A stretch of DNA of 64,000 nucleotides from Mesorhizobium sp. dw_380 (GTDB lineage Bacteria > Pseudomonadota > Alphaproteobacteria > Rhizobiales > Rhizobiaceae). Position 1 is the stretch's first letter. The number at the start of each line of letters is the position of its first letter. The translations under genes and the position numbers were made by a program. The stretch lies in assembly GCF_018588885.1 (NCBI RefSeq), contig NZ_JAFFIW010000028.1:1-64000 (forward strand). Reading direction: 5' to 3'. Below are positions 49,028 to 57,621 of this stretch, one piece after another. The notes under the pieces are model-generated. The model worked only from the letters and a program-made list of their open reading frames with translations, ran no database searches and had not been told where the DNA came from.

Positions 49028-50124
49028 CACCGGCTCCTCATGGCACGGTTGCGCACATAGCTGTTGAACAGCACAGCGATGACCATCATGGCACCCATGA
49101 ACAGCTTGAACCAGTCGGTGTCGATGCCGGTGTAGAATATGCCCATCTGCACCACGCCGAAGATCAAGGCGCCGAACATGGCGCCGATGGCCGATCCATA
49201 GCCGCCGGTGAGCAGCGTGCCGCCGATGACGACGGCAATGATGGCCTCGAATTCCTTCTGCGTGCCGCGCAGCGTGTCGGCCGAGCCCGTGACGAGGACC
49301 TGGATCGCCGCAAACAGCGCGGCCGCCATGGCGGTCATGACGAACAGCGTGATCTTGGTGCGCGCCACCGGCACGCCGAGATTGCGCGCGGCATTGGCTT
49401 CGCCGCCCGCGGCAAAGATCCAGTTGCCGAAACGGCTGCGCGTCAAGAGCCAGGTGCAGGCCACCGTCAACACGATCCACCACACGATCGACACCGGAAT
49501 GCCGGAGATCGACGGCAGGCCGTCCGCGCGCTTGCCGATCAGGCCGATGTCGGAAAGCCAGGCGATCAGGCCGGAAAACACCTGCCCTGAAAACAGGCTG
49601 TTGAGCGGATCGTGCAACGCCAGCTCATGCACGCCCGAGACCTGGGTCCGGCCTGAAATGCCGCGCGTGAGGCCAAGGGTGAGGCCGCGCAGCATGAACA
49701 GGCTTCCGAGCGTCACGATGAAGGAAGGCAGCCCGGTCCTGACGACGGCGAGCCCGTTCAGCGCGCCGATGCCGCCGCAAACGGCGAAGGTGAACAGCAG
49801 CGAAAGCCAGATCGGCCAGCCCCAGAAAACGGCAGGGATGGCGATCAGGATGCCGGCAAAGCCGATCATCGAGCCGACCGAGAGGTCGAATTCGCCGGCG
49901 ATCATCAAGAGAGCCACGGGCGCGGCGAGAATGCCAAGCTGGGCCGAGACTTCGAGGAAGTTGACGATGCCCTTGGCACTGAACAGCCCCGTGTTGCCCG
50001 CCGTGATCGCGAAGAACACGAAGACCAGGACGGTGCCGGCGGCCGCGCCAAGCTCCGGCCTGCTCAAGAGGCGGCTCAGGCGTGAGACGGACCGGACCCG
50101 CTCGTCGCGAATCTCTGAAATCAT
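49027..50124 (-). CDS. Sugar ABC transporter permease (CUT2)
   Basis: This 365-residue inner-membrane permease of the RbsC/FrcC type has about ten hydrophobic segments and the family motif LMIAGEFDLSVGSMIGFAG, with an EAA-like region near AARNLGVPVARTKI. It pairs with the single-NBD ATPase and the periplasmic binding protein. The start at MISEIRDERV was chosen over a Met 13 codons upstream. Its stop overlaps the ATPase start. A stem-loop lies between it and the binding-protein gene. Confidence 0.93.
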   Translation of the reverse strand: MISEIRDERVRSVSRLSRLLSRPELGAAAGTVLVFVFFAITAGNTGLFSAKGIVNFLEVSAQLGILAAPVALLMIAGEFDLSVGSMIGFAGILIAIPAVFWGWPIWLSLLFTFAVCGGIGALNGLAVVRTGLPSFIVTLGSLFMLRGLTLGLTRGISGRTQVSGVHELALHDPLNSLFSGQVFSGLIAWLSDIGLIGKRADGLPSISGIPVSIVWWIVLTVACTWLLTRSRFGNWIFAAGGEANAARNLGVPVARTKITLFVMTAMAAALFAAIQVLVTGSADTLRGTQKEFEAIIAVVIGGTLLTGGYGSAIGAMFGALIFGVVQMGIFYTGIDTDWFKLFMGAMMVIAVLFNSYVRNRAMRSR

Positions 50125-50144
50125 GGCTGCGTGACCTTCACCTA

Positions 50145-50163
50145 GAGCGGTCCATCGTTTCAC
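50145..50163. repeat. Short dispersed repeat, copy 1
   Basis: GAGCGGTCCATCGTTTCAC, upstream of the permease start. The same 19 bases, with one difference, occur at 58834-58852 in the same orientation. Confidence 0.6.
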
Positions 50164-50171
50164 TGGTGAGA

Positions 50172-50196
50172 GCGGCCGGGGCGAGGCCCCGGCCGC
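50172..50196 (-). terminator. Intra-operon stem-loop after the binding-protein gene
   Basis: GCGGCCGGGGC-GAG-GCCCCGGCCGC is an 11-base perfect stem with a three-base loop, six bases after the binding-protein stop and 48 bases before the permease start. Such hairpins commonly stabilise binding-protein mRNA and lower permease expression. No U-tract follows. Confidence 0.7.
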
Positions 50197-50201
50197 CAGT
50201 G

Positions 50202-51158
50202 TTAGCGCTTGCCGAGTTTCGACAGCTCGATAACCGAGGCGGCGGTGTCCTTGGTGACGAAGCCGGGGCCGGTCGGATAATCGGCGATCGGCATGATCTT
50301 ATACTTTTTCCAAAGGTCGAACATCGCGACCGGGATATAGCCCATGGCATATTGCTGGGCGTCGATGCCCCACTCCATCTTGCCGCCGACAACGGCCTGC
50401 AGGATCGTGGGGGAAAGATCGAATGTGCCGGTCTTGACCTTGCCCGAGAGGCCCATTTCATCAAGCGCGGCCAGCGTCGGTTCGGCACCGCTGGCGCCGA
50501 CGGCGAGAATGAACTGCGTATCGGCATGGGCGGTCATGTAGGCGATCACGCGGTTCTTCATTTCAGTCGGGTCAATGACGCCATTCATCACCGGAACGTC
50601 GACGCCCAGACCCTTGGCAAAGCCGGCGCAGCGGTCGTCGAGGCTCGAATTGCCCACCTCATGGTTGGCGCAGACCGCCTTTGTGAGGCCGAGCGCCTTG
50701 ATGCGCTCGCCGGCCGTGACGCCCGCCTGGAATTCATCCTGCCCCATGAACAGCAGGCCGCCAAGGTCATGGGTAAGCTTCGAGCCGCCGGAATCGATGA
50801 CGATGACCGGGATGCCGGCGGCGACGGCGTTCTTGACCGGACCCGATAGGGCCGCCGCATCGGGGATCGAAACAACCATGCCGTCGGGCTTCGAGGCCGT
50901 GATGGCGTCGATCATCTGGCCCATCTTGGCCATGTCGAAAGTTTCGGGCGCCAGATATTCGGCTTTGACCCCCAGGGTCTTGGCGGCATCGTCCATGCCG
51001 TTCTTGACGACCGACCAGTAGGGGTCGCCGCTCTGGCCATGGGTGACGAACACCACCCGCGTATCGTCGGCGGCCGCAAGGGTCGTGGCCGCCGCCATCA
51101 TGGTGAAGCCGGCCAGCAGGCCGAGCGCAGGCTTACTTAATTTCGCAAGCGAAAACAT
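50202..51158 (-). CDS. Periplasmic sugar/inositol-derivative binding protein (MocB-like)
   Basis: This 318-residue periplasmic binding protein of the RbsB type has a signal peptide (LGLLAGFTMMAAATTLAAA) and then a two-lobed sugar-binding fold with VVFVTHGQSGDPYWSVVKNG and DGMVVSIPDAAAL. It captures the substrate for the permease and ATPase downstream. Gene neighbourhood (IolE-like, Gfo/Idh, MocR) matches MocB of rhizopine loci, so an inosamine or inositol derivative is the favoured ligand; ribose-type sugars remain possible. Confidence 0.9.
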   Translation of the reverse strand: MFSLAKLSKPALGLLAGFTMMAAATTLAAADDTRVVFVTHGQSGDPYWSVVKNGMDDAAKTLGVKAEYLAPETFDMAKMGQMIDAITASKPDGMVVSIPDAAALSGPVKNAVAAGIPVIVIDSGGSKLTHDLGGLLFMGQDEFQAGVTAGERIKALGLTKAVCANHEVGNSSLDDRCAGFAKGLGVDVPVMNGVIDPTEMKNRVIAYMTAHADTQFILAVGASGAEPTLAALDEMGLSGKVKTGTFDLSPTILQAVVGGKMEWGIDAQQYAMGYIPVAMFDLWKKYKIMPIADYPTGPGFVTKDTAASVIELSKLGKR

Positions 51159-51271
51159 AAAACCTCCTGTTTGTTTTCCGCCGCCGCAGTTACGGTCAGC
51201 AGTCCAGTTGCCCCTTCATTCCAGTTTCATTCCTCAGCACTGGTTCCCTGGAGGCCGCATGCGGCCTCGCT

Positions 51272-52171
51272 TCATTCCACGACGGTAAATCCGGCTTGCC
51301 TTGCCATGCGCGACAGGTTCTGAAATCCCATCGTCGCATAGGTCAGCGGGTTGGCCTTGTTGGGATCCTGCTCGGCCTCGACGACCAGCCAGCCGCTGTA
51401 GCCATTGTCGGCCAGCACGCGCAAAATAGCTGGGTAGTCGATGAAACCGTCGCCGGGGACGGTGAATATCCCTTCCATGACCGCAGCCATGAAACTCATG
51501 TCTTGCGCGCGGGCTCGCTCAAGGACGGCCTTGCGGGCGTCCTTGCAATGCACATGCACGACGCGATTGACATGCGCCTTGATCAAGGCGAGCGGGTCGC
51601 CGCCTGAAAATATCGAATGGCCGGTGTCGTAGAGCAGGCCGACCGCTTCGCCGGTGTGTCGCATCAGCAGGCCGACCTCGGCATCGGTCTCGACGATGGT
51701 TCCCATATGGTGGTGAAAGGCCATGCGCACGCCGAAATCCGCCATCCGTTCAGCGAGCGCCGTCAGCTTGCCGCCATAGGCCGGCCATTCATCCGGGCCG
51801 AGCGTCGGGCGCTGCGAAATCGGTCCCCAGATGGCGTTGTGGCGGCCTCGCGAGGTGTCGGCATAGACGACATGGGTCGAGCCCATATCCCTGAGAAGCT
51901 GGAGATGCGGCATGATCGCATCCATTTCCGCGCCGACGTCCTTCTCGTCGCAACGGCCGTCATACCAGCCGGAAATCACGGCAAGGCCGTAGCGCTCCAT
52001 GATCGGCTTGAGCTCGGCGGACCGGCGCGGAAACTTGCCGCCAAGTTCGGTGCCGGAATAGCCGGCCTGCCGGGTTTCGCCGAGACAGACCTCAAGCGGC
52101 GTATCGCCGCCGAGTTCGGGCACGTCATCATTGGTCCAGGTGATCGGATTGATGCCGATGCGAACCGTCAC
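51272..52171 (-). CDS. IolE-like isomerase/dehydratase (MocC-like)
   Basis: A TIM-barrel protein of the xylose isomerase-like/IolE group, 299 residues. It has the IolE-type opening IGINPITWTNDDVPELGGD, metal-site candidates in AFHHHMGTIVETDAEV, LLYDTGHSIFSGGD and VHVHCKDARK, and a closing GWLVVEAEQDP. IolE dehydrates 2-keto-myo-inositol, and MocC of rhizopine loci is of this type. The start is GTG 52171 with GGAG at 8 bases; it overlaps the stop of the Gfo/Idh gene (GTGA), so the two are translationally coupled. Confidence 0.9.
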   Translation of the reverse strand: MTVRIGINPITWTNDDVPELGGDTPLEVCLGETRQAGYSGTELGGKFPRRSAELKPIMERYGLAVISGWYDGRCDEKDVGAEMDAIMPHLQLLRDMGSTHVVYADTSRGRHNAIWGPISQRPTLGPDEWPAYGGKLTALAERMADFGVRMAFHHHMGTIVETDAEVGLLMRHTGEAVGLLYDTGHSIFSGGDPLALIKAHVNRVVHVHCKDARKAVLERARAQDMSFMAAVMEGIFTVPGDGFIDYPAILRVLADNGYSGWLVVEAEQDPNKANPLTYATMGFQNLSRMARQAGFTVVE

Positions 52172-53286
52172 GGGCGAACTCCTGATTGCTTCGACTGGGC
52201 AATGTGATGGCGGGCGAGACCGGCCAGCAGCGTCATGTCGCGACGCGCGTGCTCGGCGGTGTTGCGCACGGGCGTGCCTTCGACGATCGCCGACCAGAAA
52301 CCCTTCAACTCCTCGACGAAGGCCTCCTGGTAGCCGCTGCCGATGTCGCGGCTGGAAAGCGTGTGGCCGTCGCCGGTACGGACGGTCAGCCGCGTCGGTT
52401 GATGGTTGAGATAGGGCGAGGGGAATTCCAGCTCGAGAGATGCGTCGTTGAAGTAGAGCGTGATGCGCTCGCGATAGTCGGGAAGCCCTGGGGCGGCGAG
52501 ATGCGCCATGTTCCATAGCGCCTGGCCGCCGAGCAGCCGCACCGCGCCCTGGCCGCCTTCGCCCTTGGCAAACAGGCAGGCGCCGACGATTTCACCATCG
52601 GCGACACCGAGCGCATCCAGCAAGCCATGGACGGCATTCACGTCGTGCACGATCGACGAACAATAGGCGCCGACAAAGCCGCGAAAGGCGTCGGGATCGT
52701 CCATTCCGGGCACCGCGCGATCCACCTGCTCGCGCTGCCCAGCTTCGGTCGAGGCCACCAGCCCGTCCGCGACGTCGTCACCGCGGCAAGTGGAGTGGTG
52801 CCGGATGAAGGGCCATGCGTCGGGATCGTTGACCTCGACCGAAATGTAGCGAAGCGTTCGCGCCGTGCCCGGCAGCATTTCCAGTGCCGCCTCGTAGCTC
52901 GGATCGAAACGCTTCATGTAGCCGACCTGGAGCACCGTCGCGGCGCGATCCCGGGCGGCGATCAATTCGTCGATGTCGCCGGCGCTGTAGCAAAGCGGCT
53001 TTTCGCAGAAGACATGCAGCCCCCTGGCAAAGGCGGCGAGGCTTTGTTCGCGGTGCAGCGCATCCGGCGAGGCTATGACCACGGCGTCAAGCGGAATCGC
53101 GAGAAGCGCGTCGAGATCGGAGAATGTCTCAAGACCGAATTCCTCGCCGACAAAGGCGCGGACTTTTCGCGAGGGATCATAGACGCCAACGATCTTGAAC
53201 TGCCGGTGCAGCTTGAGCAGGTTCGGAATGTGCTCGACCTGGGCGACACCGCCCGCACCGATCACTCCCACTCTTATGCAACGCAT
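52168..53286 (-). CDS. Gfo/Idh/MocA-family dehydrogenase (MocA-like)
   Basis: This 372-residue NAD(P)-dependent dehydrogenase has a Rossmann motif VGVIGAGGVAQVEHIPNL, the catalytic-region EKP at 95-97 and a C-terminal beta-sheet substrate domain. Members oxidise inositols, inosamines or sugars to keto compounds. It is the first gene of the operon, 98 bases from the divergent MocR-type regulator. It would act before the IolE-like enzyme in the pathway: oxidation, then dehydration. It is longer than classical MocA (about 317 residues), so the exact substrate may differ. Confidence 0.9.
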   Translation of the reverse strand: MRCIRVGVIGAGGVAQVEHIPNLLKLHRQFKIVGVYDPSRKVRAFVGEEFGLETFSDLDALLAIPLDAVVIASPDALHREQSLAAFARGLHVFCEKPLCYSAGDIDELIAARDRAATVLQVGYMKRFDPSYEAALEMLPGTARTLRYISVEVNDPDAWPFIRHHSTCRGDDVADGLVASTEAGQREQVDRAVPGMDDPDAFRGFVGAYCSSIVHDVNAVHGLLDALGVADGEIVGACLFAKGEGGQGAVRLLGGQALWNMAHLAAPGLPDYRERITLYFNDASLELEFPSPYLNHQPTRLTVRTGDGHTLSSRDIGSGYQEAFVEELKGFWSAIVEGTPVRNTAEHARRDMTLLAGLARHHIAQSKQSGVRP

Positions 53287-53338
53287 CGGCCAGCCCCATC
53301 TGAACCCGGACGCTTTTTTCTTGAGCCTAAGGCACCTT

Positions 53339-53382
53339 TGGTTCCATTGTTAGAGCCAGATTTCATTGATTTTTAGGAACCA
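53339..53382. promoter_or_regulatory. Probable MocR operator
   Basis: TGGTTCC (53339-53345) and GGAACCA (53376-53382) are inverted with a 30-base gap, about three helical turns between centres, in the 98-base divergent gap. The right half overlaps the ribosome site of the regulator gene, so binding would also repress its synthesis. Confidence 0.6.
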
Positions 53383-53384
53383 CG

Positions 53385-54854
53385 ATGAAGACCAGTTTTC
53401 CGATCGACGGCATCGCCCTGGATCGCGAGGGTCCGGTCAATTTGCACCGGCAGCTCTATGTGCAGTTGCGGGGCCTGATCGAGCGGCGCGTGCTGCCGAG
53501 CGGCCATGCATTGCCCTCGACACGGGTCATGGCGCGGGATTTGAATGTGGGGCGCAACACGGTGATCGCTGCCTGCGACCAGCTGGCGCTGGAGGGCTAT
53601 CTCGCGATAAAGCCGCGCAGGCCCTCAGTGGTCATGGACCTGCCGACCCGCTCAGTGGCGGCCGAACAGGTGTCGGTCGAGGACGCCAATCCGATATCGC
53701 TGCGCGGACAAACCATGCTCGCCCAGCCCTATCATCATGGCCGGCCGGGCATGCTGGCCTTTCATCCCGGCATGCCGGACCCGGACAATTTTCCGTTCAA
53801 CACCTGGTCGAAACTGCTCAGCCGCCGCGCCAAATTCGCGCATATCGACCTTTTCGGGACCTATCACGTCAAAGGCTATCCGCCGCTTTGCGAGGCCATA
53901 GCGCGCTATCTCACCGCTTCGCGCGGCGTGAGGTGCACCGCCGAGCAGATCGTCGTCACCAACGGCGCGCAATCGGCGTTCGATCTTCTGGCCCGGCTGC
54001 TGACCGACGAAGGCGACACGGTATGGATGGAGGAGCCGGGCTATTACGGCGCGGGTTCGGCCTTTGTCTCGGCAGGGGCGAAGCTGGCACCGCTGCGCGT
54101 CAGCAACGCAGGCTGGAACCTCGACCCGCCGCCGGTCATTCCGCGCATGATCTTCGTGACGCCCTCCTGCCATCATCCGCTCGGCATAACCATGCCGATG
54201 GAACAGCGGCTCAATTTGCTTCACATGGCCGAGACCTGGCGCTCATGGATCATCGAGGACGACTATGACGGCGAATACCGTTTTCAGGGGCAGCCCATTC
54301 CGGCGCTGCAGGGCAGCGGCGCGTCAAACCGCGTGGTCTATGTCGGCACCTTCGCCAAGATCCTTTTCCCGGCCATGCGCCTCGGCTTCATGGTGGCGCC
54401 CAAGGCGATAGACCATACGATCGTCTCGGCGCTGAGCGTAAGCGGCCAGTTCGCCCCGTTGCTCACCCAGGCCGCGCTCGCGGATTTCATGAACGAGGGG
54501 CATTTCACCCGCCATCTCAGACGCATGCGGCGTCTCTACGCGGAGAGACGGCAGTCCTTCCTGGAAAGCGCGCAAAGGCACCTTGGAGAATGGCTGGATT
54601 TCCACACCACCGAATCCGGCATCCAGGTCGTCGGCATTTTTCGCGAGACATGCAGCGACAGGGTGATCGCCGAGGCGGCGCTGCGGCAGGGGATCAACGT
54701 CTCGGCTCTGTCGATCCAGTATCGCCATGGCGCCGGGCAAAGCGGTCTTGTCATGGGCTTCGCGGCTGCCGATGCGCAGACAACCGAAAAGACGATGCAC
54801 GGGTTTCGTGCCGTGCTGAAAACCCATTTCTCGCGCACGAACGATCTCGGGTGA
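53385..54854 (+). CDS. MocR-type regulator (GntR helix-turn-helix plus aminotransferase-like domain)
   Basis: This 489-residue regulator has a GntR winged helix at about 20-85 (LHRQLYVQLRGLIERRVLPS, then STRVMARDLNVGRNTVI) and a fold-type I aminotransferase-like domain from about 130. The PLP-binding Lys325 lies in GTFAKILFPAMRLG, and Asp/Tyr partners in IIEDDYDGEYRF. It therefore probably binds PLP and an amine ligand. The family is named after MocR of rhizopine catabolism in Sinorhizobium, and its length and neighbours match that gene. It should activate the divergent operon. Confidence 0.92.
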   Translation: MKTSFPIDGIALDREGPVNLHRQLYVQLRGLIERRVLPSGHALPSTRVMARDLNVGRNTVIAACDQLALEGYLAIKPRRPSVVMDLPTRSVAAEQVSVEDANPISLRGQTMLAQPYHHGRPGMLAFHPGMPDPDNFPFNTWSKLLSRRAKFAHIDLFGTYHVKGYPPLCEAIARYLTASRGVRCTAEQIVVTNGAQSAFDLLARLLTDEGDTVWMEEPGYYGAGSAFVSAGAKLAPLRVSNAGWNLDPPPVIPRMIFVTPSCHHPLGITMPMEQRLNLLHMAETWRSWIIEDDYDGEYRFQGQPIPALQGSGASNRVVYVGTFAKILFPAMRLGFMVAPKAIDHTIVSALSVSGQFAPLLTQAALADFMNEGHFTRHLRRMRRLYAERRQSFLESAQRHLGEWLDFHTTESGIQVVGIFRETCSDRVIAEAALRQGINVSALSIQYRHGAGQSGLVMGFAAADAQTTEKTMHGFRAVLKTHFSRTNDLG

Positions 54855-54921
54855 GATCCCGAGATCATCCGTCGTTTCGAAGTCGCCTTCGCTTCTTCAA
54901 GGCACAGTGATCGTCAGGCTG

Positions 54922-55031
54922 CTATGCTGGCTGCAACTCCCGCCGCGGCAGCGGCGGGAAGGCGATCACTATGCCCGCCGCACCCAGGCCGATAAGGGCT
55001 GAGCCGATGAACCGCCAGTGGCAACTGGCAC
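54922..55031 (-). pseudogene. Relic of the 3' end of an MFS transporter gene
   Basis: Minus strand encodes HWRFIGSALIGLGAAGIVIA, then FPPLPRRELQPA and a stop at 54922, without any upstream gene body. It aligns over 101 bases, with roughly a dozen mismatches, to the 3' end of the intact MFS gene at 58898-58998 (HWLFIGSALIGLGAAGIAIA). The frame and stop are kept, which implies that it was once coding. Similarity ends abruptly near 55031. Confidence 0.85.
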
Positions 55032-55072
55032 ACGGATTTGTGGGTAAAGCGGGCTCGAATTCTCAACACACT

Positions 55073-56791
55073 TTAGCCCGTCATACGCTCCAGACAACGT
55101 GCCTCATCGATGGGCCTGCCGAGAGCGGCAAAGCGCGAGGCAGCTTCTTCAAATGCCGCCATGGCGCGGTTTTCGCTGCGCTCGGCGCGGCGCTGCACTC
55201 CGCGCGCTTCCCAGACGGCCGCCACCCATGGTCCGCCATTCCACATGCCGGCCACCCGTTCAGCCTCGTCAAGCCGCCGGTTGACCTGTTCCACGTCGCC
55301 CGCCTCGGCCAGTGCAACCGCCGCGGCGGTGCGGAAGGTCATCGAGCAAGGTTGGCAGCTGTAACCAGCGGACAGCATGCGGTCGCCTTCCTGGATGGTC
55401 GCGGCGATCTTGTCAGGCGCAGACGCGGCCCGCACCTCAAGACCCTTCAGGCTGATCAGCAGATGCGGCGCAAGCCAGGAAGATCGGGCAAGGGTCGTGG
55501 CGCGCCGGATCAGCCGTCCCGCTTGCCATTTCTGGCCACGCGCCAGCGCAAGTTCCGTCAGGCGCTGGAGCGCCAGCACGCGGCCGGCAACGGCCCCAAC
55601 CTGCGCATAGAGTTTTTCTGCTTCCGTCAGCATGCGTTCGGCCTCGCCCAATTGGCCCGAAAATAAAGCAGCTTCCCCCAGCACCAGCGAGGCAAGGCCG
55701 CGCCCGGCAAGCGATCCGGCGCCCTCGGCGACCGATAGCAGCTCGCGCGCCGAAGCGGCGATGTCGTGATGGCCCTTGGCACTGCAAAGGCAGAATTCGG
55801 CCAGGCACAGATGCCCGTCAAAAACGTTGGAGACAAAGGCTGGCTTGGCCCGCACCCATTCGATGAACTCCGCCCGGAACAATTCGCGCCATTGCCCTTG
55901 CATGTGGGCCACCAGCCCGATCAAGGCACTGGCCTCGCCAACCTCGCGGGCAAGTCCGGCGCCCATCGCCAGCTCACGGGTTTCCCTGCCGACCTGCGCG
56001 GCCTTGGCGAAATCACCGCTTTGCAGGTGCAACAGGCCCCAGGCCAGCGAGCCGCGGATGCGATCGCTCAATCCGACCGGATCGATCGAGGGCACGGCCA
56101 GCGCCTTTTCGTAGAGCTTCACGGTTTCAGCGCCCGGGCCGACTCCAAGGTCGATCCGCAGGCTTTGGCTGAGCTGATTGAACAGCCTGATCGCTTCGGC
56201 CCTGTTGCCAGCATCCAGCGCTGCCTGCATCAGGGCGCATTGGGCCTGCTCATCGGCGGGGTCCATTGCGATCAGACGCTGCCATAGCCTGCCCGCCCGC
56301 AGCACATCTGCATAGCGCTGCCGCAGGGCCTGGCGGGGTGTCTCGAACCAATCGACATAGGGGTCGTCCGGCAGCAGGTCGCCGGTGTAGAGATCGGCGG
56401 CCATTTCGCAGGCGGCGGGATCGGAGCCGCGCAAGGCAAGCTTGGCGGCGGCCTCGAATGCTTCCAGGTCAATTTCAAGATCGGCCGCCGGGGCAAGGGT
56501 GATGACATCGGCCGTCTGCTCGATCAGGTCATGAGCGCCCAGCGCACGGCGGGCGAAGTGGATGGCCTTGCGCAGGTTTGCCCCAGCGGCCTCCGGATCA
56601 AGATCGGGCCAGAAGGCCTCCATGACCTGTTCGCGGTGGATGCGGTGCGAACGGGTGACGGCAAGCAGCTTCACCAGCCCCGCACCCCGGTCACGCCGCC
56701 ACGCCGCAGCCGGAATGACGTGCCCGTCAAGACCGACACTGAACCCGCCGAGCAATTGAATCTGAACGCGCACTCGAAGCCCTTTCAGCAT
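55073..56791 (-). CDS. BTAD-domain transcriptional activator
   Basis: This 572-residue protein has a SARP/AfsR-like layout without the ATPase part. An OmpR-type winged-helix domain (about 8-95) holds LLGGFSVGLDGHVIPAAAWR and RDRGAGLVKLLAVTRSHRIH; the bacterial transcriptional activation domain, BTAD (about 100-245), holds RYADVLRAGRLWQRLIAMDP and AIRLFNQLSQSLRIDLGVGP; and the C-terminal half is built of TPR-like helical repeats. Such regulators are best known in actinobacteria; Gram-negative members are often uncharacterised. It diverges from the peroxiredoxin gene, its likely target. Start at MLKGLRVRVQ; a Met 14 codons upstream is less likely. Confidence 0.87.
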   Translation of the reverse strand: MLKGLRVRVQIQLLGGFSVGLDGHVIPAAAWRRDRGAGLVKLLAVTRSHRIHREQVMEAFWPDLDPEAAGANLRKAIHFARRALGAHDLIEQTADVITLAPAADLEIDLEAFEAAAKLALRGSDPAACEMAADLYTGDLLPDDPYVDWFETPRQALRQRYADVLRAGRLWQRLIAMDPADEQAQCALMQAALDAGNRAEAIRLFNQLSQSLRIDLGVGPGAETVKLYEKALAVPSIDPVGLSDRIRGSLAWGLLHLQSGDFAKAAQVGRETRELAMGAGLAREVGEASALIGLVAHMQGQWRELFRAEFIEWVRAKPAFVSNVFDGHLCLAEFCLCSAKGHHDIAASARELLSVAEGAGSLAGRGLASLVLGEAALFSGQLGEAERMLTEAEKLYAQVGAVAGRVLALQRLTELALARGQKWQAGRLIRRATTLARSSWLAPHLLISLKGLEVRAASAPDKIAATIQEGDRMLSAGYSCQPCSMTFRTAAAVALAEAGDVEQVNRRLDEAERVAGMWNGGPWVAAVWEARGVQRRAERSENRAMAAFEEAASRFAALGRPIDEARCLERMTG

Positions 56792-56916
56792 GCGATCACC
56801 CGCTGCCGCCAAAAATACGGCCGTCACAAGCACCTGTGCGGCGGGGAACGCTGGCGGAACATAGGTTGCCTAGTCTGCCCTGGTAGTCAATTCCAACGCT
56901 CTGACAGGAGAACCAA

Positions 56917-57585
56917 ATGTCTCTTCGTATCGCCGACATGGCGCCCGACTTCACCGCCGAAACCACACACGGTCCGATCAATTTCCACGAATGGCTGGGC
57001 AACTCATGGGGTATCCTGTTTTCCCATCCCAAGGATTTCACCCCCGTCTGCACGACCGAGCTTGGCTACATGGCCAAGCTGAAGCCCGAGTTCGACAAGC
57101 GCGGCGTCAAGATCATCGGGCTCTCCGTCGACCCGGTCGAGCGCCATGCCGGATGGGCTGATGACATCGCCGAGACCCAGGGCTACGCACCGAACTTTCC
57201 GATGATCGGCGACCCGATGCTGGCCATTGCCAAGCTGTACGACATGCTGCCCGCCACGGCCGGCGACAGTGCCGAAGGGCGCACGGCAGCCGACAACCAG
57301 ACGGTGCGCCACGTCTACGTCATCGGTCCCGACAAGAAGATCAAGCTGATGATCGCCTATCCGATGACAACCGGCCGGAACTTCGACGAAATCCTGCGCG
57401 TGGTGGACTCCATGCAACTGACCGCCCGGCACCGGGTGGCCACGCCGGTGAACTGGCAGCAGGGCGACGAGGTGATCATCGCGGGTTCGGTTTCGAACGA
57501 CGAAGCCAAGGTCCTTTACCCCGATGGCTGGAAGCAGCCCAAGCCCTATATCCGCATCGTCCCGCAACCGCACAGCAATGCCTGA
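56917..57585 (+). CDS. 1-Cys peroxiredoxin (Prx6 type)
   Basis: A thiol peroxidase that reduces hydrogen peroxide and organic hydroperoxides. The 222-residue protein has the peroxidatic Cys45 in FTPVCTTE, and the Prx6-type C-terminal extension (LTARHRVATPVNWQQGDEVI) with no obvious resolving Cys, so reductant supply is external. An ACAGGAGAA site precedes the ATG. A flavoprotein gene follows 36 bases downstream, suggesting an operon in which the flavoprotein or a linked thiol pool acts in the same redox response. Confidence 0.94.
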   Translation: MSLRIADMAPDFTAETTHGPINFHEWLGNSWGILFSHPKDFTPVCTTELGYMAKLKPEFDKRGVKIIGLSVDPVERHAGWADDIAETQGYAPNFPMIGDPMLAIAKLYDMLPATAGDSAEGRTAADNQTVRHVYVIGPDKKIKLMIAYPMTTGRNFDEILRVVDSMQLTARHRVATPVNWQQGDEVIIAGSVSNDEAKVLYPDGWKQPKPYIRIVPQPHSNA

Positions 57586-57621
57586 GCCGTCTTCCAGGCA
57601 CCGGCAACAAGAGGTGACAGT

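Noticed and set aside
48233..49483. Extended ATPase frame of 416 residues
   Set aside because: The extension is off-frame permease sequence; the ATPase begins at the ATG at 49027 with a normal Walker A position.
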